From Mycobacterium sp. SMC-8 (GTDB lineage Bacteria > Actinomycetota > Actinomycetes > Mycobacteriales > Mycobacteriaceae): 64,000 bases of DNA. Position numbers and translations under genes: made by a program. The notes under the pieces are model-generated. The model was not told the origin of the DNA. It ran no database searches and worked only from the letters and a program-made list of their open reading frames with translations. Every line of letters begins with the position of its first letter. Position 1 is the first letter of the stretch. Location: NCBI RefSeq assembly GCF_025263565.1, contig NZ_CP079865.1, forward strand, positions 6,200,001 through 6,264,000. Reading direction: 5' to 3'. Positions 1-9,334 of this stretch are shown piece after piece.

Positions 1-190
1 TCTGGCCGGCGCCGGCCGTCAACACCTGGCCCATGATCACGTACTCGACCGCGGAGGCGGGAACGTTCGCCTTCTCCAGCGCGCCGGCGATCGCCACGGC
101 ACCGAGATCACTGCCCTTGAAATCCTTGAGCGAACCCATCAGCTTGCCCACCGGGGTACGCGCTCCAGCAACGATCACTGACGTCGTCAT
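1..190 (-). CDS. Acetyl-CoA acetyltransferase (thiolase), N-terminal part
   Basis: This is the start of a thiolase that runs off the left edge. The reverse strand reads [20 protein letters not shown], the standard N-terminus of class II thiolases, followed by the [15 protein letters not shown] stretch. Thiolases join or cleave two acyl-CoA units by Claisen chemistry. The catalytic Cys, His and second Cys lie outside the window. It is divergent from the methylmalonyl-CoA epimerase gene, an arrangement that matches fadA4 next to Rv1322A in M. tuberculosis, so a FadA4-type identity is inferred from context. Confidence 0.9.
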   Translation of the reverse strand, partial: MTTSVIVAGARTPVGKLMGSLKDFKGSDLGAVAIAGALEKANVPASAVEYVIMGQVLTAGAGQ

Positions 191-283
191 GACGACCTCC
201 ACACTTGTTTCGGATGGCTGGAAAGAGGCTATACGTGCGCACCGGCCTATTCGAAACTGATCTTGTCAGGTTACCTTTACGTT

Positions 284-763
284 ATGACCGCCGAGCAGAC
301 TGACGCCCGTCCGGCATTGGCCACCGCGCTGGTGACCGGGATTGACCATGTCGGCATCGCCGTCCCCGATCTGGACGTGGCGATCAAGTGGTATCACGAC
401 CACCTGGGCATGATCGTGCTCCATGAGGAGATCAACGAGGAGCAGGGTGTCCGCGAGGCGATGCTGTCGGTGCGCGGCGCGCCGGTGGGCAGCGCACAGA
501 TCCAGTTGATGTCGCCGCTGGACGAGACCTCGACGATCGCCAAGTTCATCGACAAGCGGGGCCCCGGCCTGCAACAGCTGGCCTACCGAACCAGCGACAT
601 CGACGCGCTCAGCGAGCGCCTGCGTGAGCAGGGCGTCCGGCTGCTGTACGACACCCCGCGGCGCGGCACCGCGAACTCGCGGATCAATTTCATCCATCCG
701 AAGGACGGCGGCGGCGTGCTGATCGAGCTGGTCGAGCCCGCCAAGGATTCGGCAGCGCACTAG
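284..763 (+). CDS. mce: Methylmalonyl-CoA epimerase
   Basis: The 159-residue product interconverts (2R)- and (2S)-methylmalonyl-CoA, linking propionyl-CoA carboxylation to methylmalonyl-CoA mutase. It has the vicinal-oxygen-chelate (glyoxalase-like) fold: the opening GIDHVGIAVPDLD carries the first metal-binding His, a second paired repeat follows, and the closing strand has HPKDGGGVLIELVEP with the final metal-binding Glu. An in-frame TTG exists at 263, but the ATG at 284 gives the normal family length and is preferred. The gene is divergent from the thiolase and its stop overlaps the convergent small gene downstream. Confidence 0.93.
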   Translation: MTAEQTDARPALATALVTGIDHVGIAVPDLDVAIKWYHDHLGMIVLHEEINEEQGVREAMLSVRGAPVGSAQIQLMSPLDETSTIAKFIDKRGPGLQQLAYRTSDIDALSERLREQGVRLLYDTPRRGTANSRINFIHPKDGGGVLIELVEPAKDSAAH

Positions 764-1053
764 GACCACCGGCGGGTCGGACCGCGCGTGGCGCGGTGCG
801 TCCAGCACGACGTGTGCCAGTGACGCCGATCGTCCACCCCTTCCGGATCGTCGACCGGCCACACGACGACGTGCGCCGTGCCCGGCCGAATCTCGTGATC
901 GCACCCCGGACACCGGTAAGCCTTGGCCGCCCGCGCGCCCGGCACCGTGCGGACCTCATAGTCGTAGCCGTCGGCGCCCGCCTCGATGCGCCGCGGCGCG
1001 GGCAGCGGGTCACGCACCGGCGCTCGTCTGCGCGGAATGCGCCGCCTGCCCAT
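760..1053 (-). CDS. Small conserved mycobacterial protein with a Cys/His cluster
   Basis: The 97-residue basic protein resembles the conserved hypothetical next to nucS in mycobacteria (Rv1322 position). It starts [18 protein letters not shown] and contains CPGCDHEIRPGTAH followed by HWHTSCW, a spacing that suggests a zinc ribbon. Its ATG overlaps the nucS stop in an ATGA arrangement, so the two are translationally coupled. Function is unknown. The coupling to nucS is what is seen; a role in DNA repair would be inference only. Confidence 0.8.
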   Translation of the reverse strand: MGRRRIPRRRAPVRDPLPAPRRIEAGADGYDYEVRTVPGARAAKAYRCPGCDHEIRPGTAHVVVWPVDDPEGVDDRRHWHTSCWTHRATRGPTRRWS

Positions 1054-1724
1054 CAGAACAGTCGGAACTCGTCGTTGTCCATGCCCCGCATCTTGTCGTA
1101 ATCCAAAGTCACACAACGGATTCCACGGTCAGTTGCCAGCGTGCGGGCCTGCGGTTTTATCTGCTGGGCGGCGAACACCCCGGCGACCGGCGCCAGCAGC
1201 GAGTCCCGGTTAAGCAGCTCGAGGTAGCGGGTGAGTTGTTCGACTCCGTCTATCTCGCCCCGGCGCTTGATCTCCACAGCGACCGAGCGGCCCCGCTCGT
1301 CCCGGCACAGCAGGTCGACCGGCCCGATCGGGGTCATGTACTCGCGACGCACCAATGTGTAGCCGGCGCCGAGCAGTTCGACGTGCTCGGCCAGCAGGGC
1401 CTGCAGATGCGCCTCGACGCCGTCCTTGACCAGACCCGGGTCGACACCCAACTCATGGGAGGAGTCGTGCTCGATTCCCTCCACCGTGATCCGCAACTGC
1501 TCCCCCGCCTTGTTCTCGACCACCCAGACCGGCGCTTCGCCGTCGGGCTGCTCGATGATCCAGCAGGGGGGAGACATCCAGTTCAGGGGCTTGTAGGCAC
1601 GGTCGTCGGCATGCACACTGACCGACCCGTCTGCCTTGAACAGCAACAGCCGCCGGGCCGAAGGCAGGTGAGCGGTGAGTCGTCCGACGTAGTCCACGGT
1701 GCACTGGGCGATGACGAGGCGCAC
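1053..1724 (-). CDS. nucS: Endonuclease NucS (non-canonical mismatch repair)
   Basis: NucS is the mismatch-specific endonuclease that replaces MutS/MutL in most actinobacteria. It cuts both strands at certain mismatches and is stimulated by the sliding clamp. The product is 223 residues, the usual length. The N-terminal DNA-binding/dimerisation half begins [16 protein letters not shown]; the C-terminal PD-(D/E)xK nuclease half shows [10 protein letters not shown] and AVEIKRRG; the end DNDEFRLF looks like a clamp-binding tail. The frame is open further upstream, but the GTG at 1724 matches the family N-terminus and leaves 47 bp to the divergent cyclase gene. Confidence 0.95.
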   Translation of the reverse strand: MRLVIAQCTVDYVGRLTAHLPSARRLLLFKADGSVSVHADDRAYKPLNWMSPPCWIIEQPDGEAPVWVVENKAGEQLRITVEGIEHDSSHELGVDPGLVKDGVEAHLQALLAEHVELLGAGYTLVRREYMTPIGPVDLLCRDERGRSVAVEIKRRGEIDGVEQLTRYLELLNRDSLLAPVAGVFAAQQIKPQARTLATDRGIRCVTLDYDKMRGMDNDEFRLF

Positions 1725-1771
1725 GGAACCACCATAGATGTCGGACGAAGTGTCACTAGGCTGACGCCACA

Positions 1772-3382
1772 ATGAACGCGACGAAGAGCGTGCCGCATCG
1801 GTTGGGCCGAGTGCTGGAGAGGGTGACTCGACAGAGCGGGCGGCTGGGGACGCCGGACTACGGGTCCTGGCTGCTGGGCAAGCCGGAGGAAAGCCAAGCC
1901 CGACGACGCGTCCGCATCCAGGTCATCCTGACAATCCTTCTCCTGTTCACCAACATCCTGGGCATCGCGGTGTCGCTGTTGCTCAACACGGTCGCCATCC
2001 CGGTGCCCAGTGTCTTCTCCGACGCCCCCGCGTGGCTGACCTTCGGCGTCGTGCCCGCCTACATGGTGCTGGCCCTGGTTTTCGGCACGGCGTGGATCAC
2101 CTCGCGGACCGTCGGGTCGTTGCGCTGGGCGATCGAAGAGCGCAGCCCGACGCGCACCGATCAGCGCAACGTGTTCCTCGCCCCGTCGCGGGTGGCGCAG
2201 ATGCTGCTGCTGCTCTGGGGTTTCGGCGCTGCGCTGCTGACGCTGCTGTACGGCCTGCAGGACACGGCCTTCATCCCGCGGTTCCTGTTCGCGGTGGGCT
2301 TTCCGGGCATCGTGGTCGCGACCGCGTGTTACATGATCACCGAGTTCGCGTTGCGCCCGATCGCCGCGCAGGCGCTCGAGGCGGGCCGGCCGCCGCGCCG
2401 GCTGGCGCACGGTGTGATGGGCCGGACCATGACCGTGTGGCTGCTGAGTTCCGGGGTGCCCGTCCTCGGCATCCTGCTGCTCGCGATATTCGCGCTGGCC
2501 CTGCAGAATCTGAGCTCGACGCAGTTCGCCATAGCAGTGATGATCATCGCGCTGGTCGCCCTGCTCTTCGGGTTGATCCTGATGTGGCTGCTGTCATGGC
2601 TCATCGCCACCCCGGTGCGCGTCGTGCGGGCCGCGCTCCAGCACGTGGAGGACGGCGATCTGGACTGCAACCTGGTGGTGTTCGACGGCACCGAACTCGG
2701 TGAGCTGCAGCGCGGCTTCAACTCGATGGTGCACGGCTTACGCGAACGCGAGCGGGTGCGCGACCTTTTCGGCCGGCACGTCGGCCGCGAAGTCGCCCTG
2801 GCCGCCGAGAAGCAGCAGATAGAACTCGGCGGCGAGGAACGCCACGCGGCCGTCATCTTCATCGACATCATCGGTTCCACCCAGCTCGTCACGAGCAGGC
2901 CCGCCGCCGAGGTCGTCGAGTTGCTCAACCGGTTCTTCGACGTGGTCGTCGACGAGGTCGACAACCACCACGGGCTGGTGAACAAGTTCGAGGGCGACGC
3001 GGTCCTGGCGGTGTTCGGCGCGCCCGTCGCGCTGGACAACGCCGAGACCGAGGCGCTCTCGGCAGCCCGCGCGATGGCGCGGCGGCTGCGCACCGAGGTG
3101 CCGGAGTGCGCCGCGGGCATCGGCGTAGCGGCCGGCCAGGTGGTGGCGGGCAATGTCGGGGCCAAGGAACGTTTCGAGTACACGGTGATCGGTGAGCCGG
3201 TCAACGAAGCCGCGAGATTGAGCGAACTGGCCAAGAACGAGCCTCACCTGCTGGTGGCCTCGGCCGACGCGGTCGAGGGCGCGACCGAGTCCGAGCGTGC
3301 GCACTGGCAGCTGGGTGAGACCGTGACGCTGCGCGGGCACGATCAGCCCACGCGGCTGGCCACCCCGGCCGGTGAACCGTAG
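1772..3382 (+). CDS. Membrane adenylate/guanylate cyclase with HAMP domain
   Basis: A 536-residue class III nucleotidyl cyclase of the Rv1318c-Rv1320c type. About six hydrophobic membrane segments (residues ~50-285) are followed by a HAMP linker ([20 protein letters not shown]...) and a C-terminal catalytic domain from ~345. Metal-binding Asp residues are visible in [11 protein letters not shown] and [12 protein letters not shown], and the transition-state Asn/Arg pair in [15 protein letters not shown]. It would make cAMP from ATP at the cytoplasmic face, with the membrane part acting as a sensor of unknown input. M. tuberculosis carries three such genes in tandem here; this window has one. 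Confidence 0.92.
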   Translation: MNATKSVPHRLGRVLERVTRQSGRLGTPDYGSWLLGKPEESQARRRVRIQVILTILLLFTNILGIAVSLLLNTVAIPVPSVFSDAPAWLTFGVVPAYMVLALVFGTAWITSRTVGSLRWAIEERSPTRTDQRNVFLAPSRVAQMLLLLWGFGAALLTLLYGLQDTAFIPRFLFAVGFPGIVVATACYMITEFALRPIAAQALEAGRPPRRLAHGVMGRTMTVWLLSSGVPVLGILLLAIFALALQNLSSTQFAIAVMIIALVALLFGLILMWLLSWLIATPVRVVRAALQHVEDGDLDCNLVVFDGTELGELQRGFNSMVHGLRERERVRDLFGRHVGREVALAAEKQQIELGGEERHAAVIFIDIIGSTQLVTSRPAAEVVELLNRFFDVVVDEVDNHHGLVNKFEGDAVLAVFGAPVALDNAETEALSAARAMARRLRTEVPECAAGIGVAAGQVVAGNVGAKERFEYTVIGEPVNEAARLSELAKNEPHLLVASADAVEGATESERAHWQLGETVTLRGHDQPTRLATPAGEP

Positions 3383-3534
3383 GTCACCGCGAAGGACGGG
3401 ACCGCCTCGGTTGGCAAACCTGCCCCGGATCGGCATGTCCCAACCGGAAATCGGTCGGTGTCCGGATTCGTGATGTACAGCGACGGCCAACGACGTCGAG
3501 CATGGTGGGGACGAGCCGGGAGAGGCGGTTGAGG

Positions 3535-4650
3535 ATGACGATCAGTGTGGCCGAGCGCGCGGAGCTGCGCAGTGCGGTCGGTGAACTGTTGGCCGACAAG
3601 TGCACCGAGGCCGACGTGCGGCGGGTGATGAACTCCGAGGAGGGCTTCGATCGCGAACTGTGGGGTCGATTGGCCGATCAGGGTGTGCTGGGCATGCTCG
3701 TCGACGCCGACTTCGGCGGGCTGGGTTTCGGTGCTCTGGAACTCGAAGCCGTCGCCGAGGAGACCGGCGCCGCGCTGCTTCCGGGACCGTTCATCTCCAG
3801 CGCCGTGCTGACCGTCGCATTGATCAACGCAGCGGGTTCCGACGAGGACAAGCAGCGATTGCTGCCCTCTCTGGCCGACGGCGCTGCCATCGGCACCGTG
3901 GCCCTGACAGGCCGGACCGGTTCGTGGACGGCCGACGGCGTGGACGTGCAAGCGGGTGCCGACGGCACCCTCACCGGCGCCGCGCACTACGTCACGTGGG
4001 GGCAGGTCGCCGACGTCGTGCTGGTCGTCGCCCGCACCGACGACGGTGTCGGCGTGTTCGAGGTGGACACGGCCGCAACAGGTTTCGACCGGGCCGCGGT
4101 CACCGTGTTCGACCCGACCGTGCGTCTGTCCACCTACACGTTCACCAACACCCCCGCGCGCCGCCTCGGCACCGCGGGCTGGGAGGCCGTCCAGGAGGCA
4201 TTGGACTTCGCAGTGGTCGCGTCGGCCGGTGAGCAGGTCGGCGGCACGCGGCGCATCTTCGACATCACCATCTCCTACCTCAAGACCCGGTTCCAGTTCG
4301 GCCGGGCGATCGGTAGCTTCCAGGCACTCAAGCACATGGCTGCCGATCTGCTGTTGGAGGTCGAGTCGGCTACCTCGGCGGCGCGAAACGCCGCGGCACA
4401 GCTCGCCTCCACCGACGACACGGCCGACAGCACTGCCGAGGCGCGTGCCGGGGCCGTCGCGCTGGCCGGGTTCGCCTGCGCCGAGGCCTATGTGAAGACC
4501 GCCATGGCTGCGGTACAGATGCACGGCGGCATCGGCTTCACCTGGGAGCACCCCGCCCACCTGTACGTCCGTCGGGCCCGCAGCAGCCTGCAACTGTTCG
4601 GCGGCTCGGCTTCGCACCGCGAACGCTACCTGCTCTCGAAGGGCGCATGA
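3535..4650 (+). CDS. Acyl-CoA dehydrogenase (FadE-like, first of a pair)
   Basis: A 371-residue acyl-CoA dehydrogenase: N-terminal helical domain (LVDADFGGLGFGALELEAVAEETG), middle beta domain, and C-terminal helical domain ending MHGGIGFTWEHPAHLYVRRA. FAD-dependent enzymes of this fold oxidise acyl-CoA to 2-enoyl-CoA. The ATG at 3535 is preferred over an upstream in-frame ATG at 3502. It lies 3 nt before a second dehydrogenase gene. Such back-to-back unequal pairs in mycobacteria often form alpha2beta2 enzymes for bulky or branched CoA esters; that assembly is inference here. Confidence 0.88.
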   Translation: MTISVAERAELRSAVGELLADKCTEADVRRVMNSEEGFDRELWGRLADQGVLGMLVDADFGGLGFGALELEAVAEETGAALLPGPFISSAVLTVALINAAGSDEDKQRLLPSLADGAAIGTVALTGRTGSWTADGVDVQAGADGTLTGAAHYVTWGQVADVVLVVARTDDGVGVFEVDTAATGFDRAAVTVFDPTVRLSTYTFTNTPARRLGTAGWEAVQEALDFAVVASAGEQVGGTRRIFDITISYLKTRFQFGRAIGSFQALKHMAADLLLEVESATSAARNAAAQLASTDDTADSTAEARAGAVALAGFACAEAYVKTAMAAVQMHGGIGFTWEHPAHLYVRRARSSLQLFGGSASHRERYLLSKGA

Positions 4651-4653
4651 GAA

Positions 4654-5856
4654 ATGAGCGACAACAATCTGCCCGGCTCCGACGAACTGCGCGCCGAGGT
4701 CCGCCAATGGCTGGCCCAGAACTGGACCGGTGTCACGCTGCCCAAGTCCGATGACCCGTGGGTCAGCCCGCCCGAGCGGATCGCGTGGCTGGACAAGGTT
4801 GTCGAGGCCGGCTACGGCGCACCCACCTACCCCACCGAATGGTACGGACGGGCGTACCCCAACAAGCTGGCCAAGGTGATCGCCGAGGAGTTCCGCGCGG
4901 TCCGCGCGCCCGGCGCCTGCCAGGACCAGTTCAGCATCCCGGCCAACACGACGCTCGCGTTCGGCACCGATCGACTCAAGGCCGATCTGCTGCGGGACTT
5001 CCTGACCGAGAAGTCGCGCACCTGTCTGCTCTACAGCGAGCCCGGCGCCGGTTCGGATCTGGCCGGTGTGCGTACCACCGCGGTGCGCGACGGCGACCAG
5101 TGGACCATCAACGGCCAGAAGGTGTGGACCTCAGGTGCACAGACCTGCGACTACGCGCTGTTGATCGCGCGGACCGACTGGGATGTGCCCAAGCACCAGG
5201 GCATCACGTTCTTCATCGTGCCGATGAAGCAGCCCGGTATCGAGGTGCGCCCGCTCATCCAGATCACCGGTGAATCGCACTTCAACGAGGTGTTCATCAC
5301 CGATGCGTTGGTGCCCGACGCCTACGTCGTCGGCGGCGTCGGCAACGGCTGGCGAGTGCTGCAGACCGCCCTGGCCTACGAGCGCTCCATCATGGGTTCC
5401 AGCAGTCGGATCGGCCGCAACAGCTCCAAGGCCAACGGCCTGGTCGAACTGGCCCGCGAGCATGGCCGTCTCGACGTCGCCGCGATCCGCCGGTCGCTGG
5501 CCGACGTGCTGGCATTGCGAGAACTGAACAGTCTCAACAATGCTCGCGCCAAGGCCGACGCCAAGCAGGGGACCTCCAGCCCGGTCATGTCGCTGGGCAA
5601 GCTGGCCATGTCTGCCATCCTGCACGCCGAGGCACGGTTGAAGACCGACATCATCGGCGCCCAGGCGCTGCTGGCCGGGGCCGAGAACCCGGAGGCCGAC
5701 GACGTCAACTTCCTGACGCTCAACGCGTTCTTCACCTCGATCGGTGGCGGCACCGACCAGATTCAGCGCAACATCATCGGCGAGCGGGTCCTCGGGCTGC
5801 CCAAGGAGCCCGAAGTCGACCGCGACATCGCGTTCCGCGAGATCCGGAAGAACTGA
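4654..5856 (+). CDS. Acyl-CoA dehydrogenase (FadE-like, second of a pair)
   Basis: A 400-residue acyl-CoA dehydrogenase. The flavin-site signature is LLYSEPGAGSDLAGVRTTAV followed by WTINGQKVWTSGAQ, and the C-terminal domain has TSIGGGTDQIQRNIIGERVLGLP. It starts directly after the first dehydrogenase and is followed 4 nt later by the CoA-transferase gene, so the three are almost certainly one transcript. The likely role is alpha,beta-dehydrogenation of a CoA-activated substrate whose identity the sequence does not reveal. Confidence 0.9.
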   Translation: MSDNNLPGSDELRAEVRQWLAQNWTGVTLPKSDDPWVSPPERIAWLDKVVEAGYGAPTYPTEWYGRAYPNKLAKVIAEEFRAVRAPGACQDQFSIPANTTLAFGTDRLKADLLRDFLTEKSRTCLLYSEPGAGSDLAGVRTTAVRDGDQWTINGQKVWTSGAQTCDYALLIARTDWDVPKHQGITFFIVPMKQPGIEVRPLIQITGESHFNEVFITDALVPDAYVVGGVGNGWRVLQTALAYERSIMGSSSRIGRNSSKANGLVELAREHGRLDVAAIRRSLADVLALRELNSLNNARAKADAKQGTSSPVMSLGKLAMSAILHAEARLKTDIIGAQALLAGAENPEADDVNFLTLNAFFTSIGGGTDQIQRNIIGERVLGLPKEPEVDRDIAFREIRKN

Positions 5857-5860
5857 TCAG

Positions 5861-8203
5861 ATGAGTTACGACCCACCGCTTTCCGGTGTTCGGATCCTTG
5901 ATCTGAGCACCGGTCCGATGACAGCTGTCGCGCGCCTTCTCGCCGACCTGGGCGCCGAGATCACCGTGGTACAGCTGCATGGCATCACCGACGATGCGAC
6001 GGTCGGCCCGTACATCGACGGCGTGCCGATCGGCACCGCGATCAACCGCAACGGCATGCCCGTCGTCGAGGTGGACGCGTCGACTCCGGCCGGCCGGCAG
6101 ACGTTCGCCGGACTGCTCGACCGCGCCGACATCCTGATCGAGAACACCCGTCCCGGCTCGCAGGCCGAGGCGGCTCTGGAGGTGCGCACCATCCGCGCCC
6201 AGCACCCCGATCTGGTGATCCTGTCGATCAGTGATTTCGGGCGCGATTCGGAGTACCGCACGTGGCAGGCGACTGGCCCTGTGCTGCACGCACTTTCGAG
6301 CGAGCTGTCGCGGTCCGGCATTCCCGGGCGGGAGCCGCTGATCCCACCCGCAGATCTGCCGTACCAGGTGGCGGCCGGGCAGGCCGCGGTGATGACGCTG
6401 AGTGTGTTCCTGGACCGGTTACGCACCGGCGAAGGCGATCTGATCGACTTCGCGGTCCTCGACGGCGCGATGCAGGCCCTCGATCCGCCGTTCGGGTCTG
6501 CGGGCAGCGCGTCGGCCGGTGTCGCGGTCAGCGCCCAGCAGCGCGACTGGAATGCCGAGAAGCAGCGCTACCCGATCATCGGATGCAAGGACGGGCACGT
6601 TCGCATCTGCATCCTGTCGAAGCGGCAGTGGCACGGCATGTTCACGTTGATGGGCAAGCCCGAAGAGTTCGCCGATCCGTCCTACGACAAGCTCGGAAAG
6701 CGTTTCAGGTCACCACATCTTCTCGAAGCGATCGAACGCTTCTGCGCCGACAAGACGCGCGCGGAACTGGAAACTCAGTGCCAGGCGCACGGTGTGCCCG
6801 CGGCGGCGGTTCTCACGCTGTCGGAAGCACTCGATGCCGAACACTTCACCACCCGCGGTTTCTTCCACGACGCGGAACTGGCCCCCGGTGTGGTGGCGCC
6901 GATTCCGGCGGGCGTCAGCGAGATCGACGGCCATCGGGCCAGCGCGCTGAACGTGCCGGCGACCGCGGCACCGCGCCCGTCGGAGGCGCCGCTGCTGGCC
7001 GCTCGCGACCGCCAGGGCCAGGGTCTGCCGCTCGGCGGTGTCCGCGTCCTCGATCTCGGCGTGATCGTCGTCGGAGCCGACACCGCAAGGCTTTTCGGTG
7101 ACCTCGGCGCCGACGTGGTCAAGATCGAACATTCCGCACATATGGACGGCCTGCGGATCGGCAGACCGACAGCGATGACGCAGCCGTTCGCGGCGGGCCA
7201 CCGAAACAAGCGGTCGATCGGCATCGACCTGCGCCTGGAGGAGGGCCGGGAACTCGCGCACCGACTCGTGACGCAGTCGGATGTGGTGCTGACGAACTAC
7301 AAGCCAGGTGTGGCCGAAGCACTCGGAATGGACTACGCGACGCTGCGCCGGATCAACCCGAACATCGTGGTGGTCGACAGTTCCGCGTTCGGCCCGACGG
7401 GCCCGTGGGCCAAGCGGTTGGGCTACGGCCCGCTGGTGCGCGCCGCGGTGGGTTTCACGAATCTGTGGACCTACCCGGGCGAAGTCGACACGTTCTGCGA
7501 CACCGTCACCGTCTACCCCGACCACGTGGCCGCGCGGATCGGGACGCTGTCGGCACTGGCGTTGCTGCTGCGGCGCGAGCGCACCGGCGAGGGCGGCGCG
7601 GCCAGCATCTCGCAGGCTGAGGTGATGCTGAGCCACCTCGCCGCCGACATCGCCGCCGATGCGCTGCAGCGCGCAGGGCACACCGACACCGGCACGGTGG
7701 CCGCGGACAGCCCGTGGGGCCTGTATCGCACCGCCGGTGACGACCAGTGGGTCGCGATCACCGTGCGCGACGACACCGACCGCCGCGCGCTGGCCGGCGT
7801 CGTGGGCCACTCCGCGCAACAGTCTGCCTCGCTGGACGAGGCCGTGCGCGTCTGGACCGCGCAACGGTCGCATCTGGACGCGATGACCGTATTGCAGGCC
7901 GCGGGTGTACCGGCCGGCGCGGTGCTGCACGCCCATGAGATCCCGGGGTGGGGCTACTACGAGCAGCGCCGCGCGTTCCGCGAGGAACTGCACCCGCATG
8001 GAACCGAGCCGTTCATGATGGAGAACGTCCAGATCCACTGCGATCACGTGCCCGACCCGCCGCTGGGACAGGCGCCGTTGCTCGGTGAGCAGACCGCCGA
8101 GATCGCCACCGAACTGCTCGGGCTCGACGCCGCCGAGATCGCTGCGCTACTGGAGCGCGGTGTGCTGGAGAGCCCGGTGGTGGGGGTCCCCGCCCAGCCG
8201 TGA
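5861..8203 (+). CDS. Fused two-domain CaiB/BaiF family CoA-transferase
   Basis: A 780-residue protein made of two class III CoA-transferase units in tandem. Unit one starts MSYDPPLSGVRILDLSTGPM; unit two restarts near residue 388 with GGVRVLDLGVIVVGADTARLFGDLGADVVKIEH and has HRNKRSIGIDLRLEEGRELAHRL. Most family members are about 400 residues and work as interlaced dimers, so this is a genetic fusion of two copies. The second unit keeps the VDSSAFGPTGPW region where the catalytic Asp usually lies. The function would be moving CoA between carboxylic acids, supplying substrate for the two dehydrogenases. The ATG at 5861 is chosen because upstream codons overlap the preceding gene. Confidence 0.9.
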   Translation: MSYDPPLSGVRILDLSTGPMTAVARLLADLGAEITVVQLHGITDDATVGPYIDGVPIGTAINRNGMPVVEVDASTPAGRQTFAGLLDRADILIENTRPGSQAEAALEVRTIRAQHPDLVILSISDFGRDSEYRTWQATGPVLHALSSELSRSGIPGREPLIPPADLPYQVAAGQAAVMTLSVFLDRLRTGEGDLIDFAVLDGAMQALDPPFGSAGSASAGVAVSAQQRDWNAEKQRYPIIGCKDGHVRICILSKRQWHGMFTLMGKPEEFADPSYDKLGKRFRSPHLLEAIERFCADKTRAELETQCQAHGVPAAAVLTLSEALDAEHFTTRGFFHDAELAPGVVAPIPAGVSEIDGHRASALNVPATAAPRPSEAPLLAARDRQGQGLPLGGVRVLDLGVIVVGADTARLFGDLGADVVKIEHSAHMDGLRIGRPTAMTQPFAAGHRNKRSIGIDLRLEEGRELAHRLVTQSDVVLTNYKPGVAEALGMDYATLRRINPNIVVVDSSAFGPTGPWAKRLGYGPLVRAAVGFTNLWTYPGEVDTFCDTVTVYPDHVAARIGTLSALALLLRRERTGEGGAASISQAEVMLSHLAADIAADALQRAGHTDTGTVAADSPWGLYRTAGDDQWVAITVRDDTDRRALAGVVGHSAQQSASLDEAVRVWTAQRSHLDAMTVLQAAGVPAGAVLHAHEIPGWGYYEQRRAFREELHPHGTEPFMMENVQIHCDHVPDPPLGQAPLLGEQTAEIATELLGLDAAEIAALLERGVLESPVVGVPAQP

Positions 8204-8270
8204 TCAGGGCGGCGGCGCCGATCTCGTAGCATTCCAGGTGGCAGCAGCCCCACATGCGGATGCGACGGGA

Positions 8271-9203
8271 ATGGACATCGACTTCACCAGGCTCAGGTAT
8301 TTCGTCGCTGTCGCGGACGAACTGCATTTCAAGCGCGCTGCCGACAAGTTGATGATCACGCCTCCGCCGCTGAGCAAGCAGATCAAGCTGCTGGAGAAAG
8401 AACTCGGCGGACCGTTGTTCGAACGCGGCTACCACGAGGTGCGACTCAGCCCGCTCGGCCGGCAGTTGGTGGGTCCGGCGCGCGAGATCCTGCGCCAGGT
8501 TGAGGACTTCAGGTCGGCCGCGACCCGCGGGGTGCGCGGCCTGGCGCCGATCCGGGTCAGCGCGACGGCCTATGCCCCCTCGGACCTTCTCGCCGAACTG
8601 GAAGCCGTCATCGCGGGACTGCCGGTACCGACCGAGTTCAGCGTGCCGGGTTCCGCCGCCGAGGTCACCGCCAAGCTGATCGCCGGGCAGTCCGAACTCG
8701 GTCTGATCCACCTGCCCGCCACCGACAAGCGGCTCCGGCACAAGGTGGTGGCCAGCTACCAGGGCGGGATCGCCGTCCGGTTCGACGACCCGCTTGCGGC
8801 CAAGGACCTGGTGTCCATCGAGGAACTGCGCGACCGTGAAGTCGCCATCGACTTCGCCCGACCCAACCCGGTGGTGCTGGCCGGCCTCACGCGTCGGCTC
8901 AACCGCAGGGGCATCCACCGCATCGTGCGCACCACCAACCAGCGTGGCGGCGAGGTGGAGATGGCCACCCAGGTGTTCAACCGGCATCTGGTCGCGGTGG
9001 TCAGCTACGCCCCGGACTCGTTCATCGGCAAGATCTTCTCTCCGCCGGAGTTCAAGTTGATTCCCGTCGACGAAAGCACCTGGGGCCCTGCGGAAATCGC
9101 ACTCTCCTGGGTACCCGAGCGGGTGCAGGCGCGGCTCGCCGAGGTCGAGTTGACCGTCGAGCAGATCGCCGACCGGTTGGGTCCGGTGCACCGCGGCGCC
9201 TGA
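8271..9203 (+). CDS. LysR-family transcriptional regulator
   Basis: A 310-residue LysR regulator. The winged helix-turn-helix is MDIDFTRLRYFVAVADELHFKRAADKLMITPPPLSKQIKLLE..., followed by the effector-binding domain (residues ~90-300). It sits 67 nt downstream of the CoA-transferase gene in the same direction, so it may control the acyl-CoA dehydrogenase/CoA-transferase cluster. LysR proteins more often control divergent genes; here the next divergent neighbour is absent, so the target is inferred. Confidence 0.9.
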   Translation: MDIDFTRLRYFVAVADELHFKRAADKLMITPPPLSKQIKLLEKELGGPLFERGYHEVRLSPLGRQLVGPAREILRQVEDFRSAATRGVRGLAPIRVSATAYAPSDLLAELEAVIAGLPVPTEFSVPGSAAEVTAKLIAGQSELGLIHLPATDKRLRHKVVASYQGGIAVRFDDPLAAKDLVSIEELRDREVAIDFARPNPVVLAGLTRRLNRRGIHRIVRTTNQRGGEVEMATQVFNRHLVAVVSYAPDSFIGKIFSPPEFKLIPVDESTWGPAEIALSWVPERVQARLAEVELTVEQIADRLGPVHRGA

Positions 9204-9220
9204 ACTCCGGCACACCGCCC

Positions 9221-9236
9221 TTAGGTGGCGACCTAA
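9221..9236. promoter_or_regulatory. Short inverted repeat between lysR and ada-alkA
   Basis: TTAGGT and ACCTAA form perfect 6-bp arms around a GGCG spacer. It lies 17 nt after the LysR stop and about 100 nt before the Ada-AlkA start. It could be an operator or a weak terminator without a U-tract; the sequence alone does not decide. Confidence 0.35.
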
Positions 9237-9334
9237 ATGTGTTCGCCCCAGAACAACGCGGACCGGCGGGACCGCGAACGACGATGTCGTTTTTCCGCTA
9301 GTTCTACCCCTGGCCCACGTGTCATCGTCGATGC

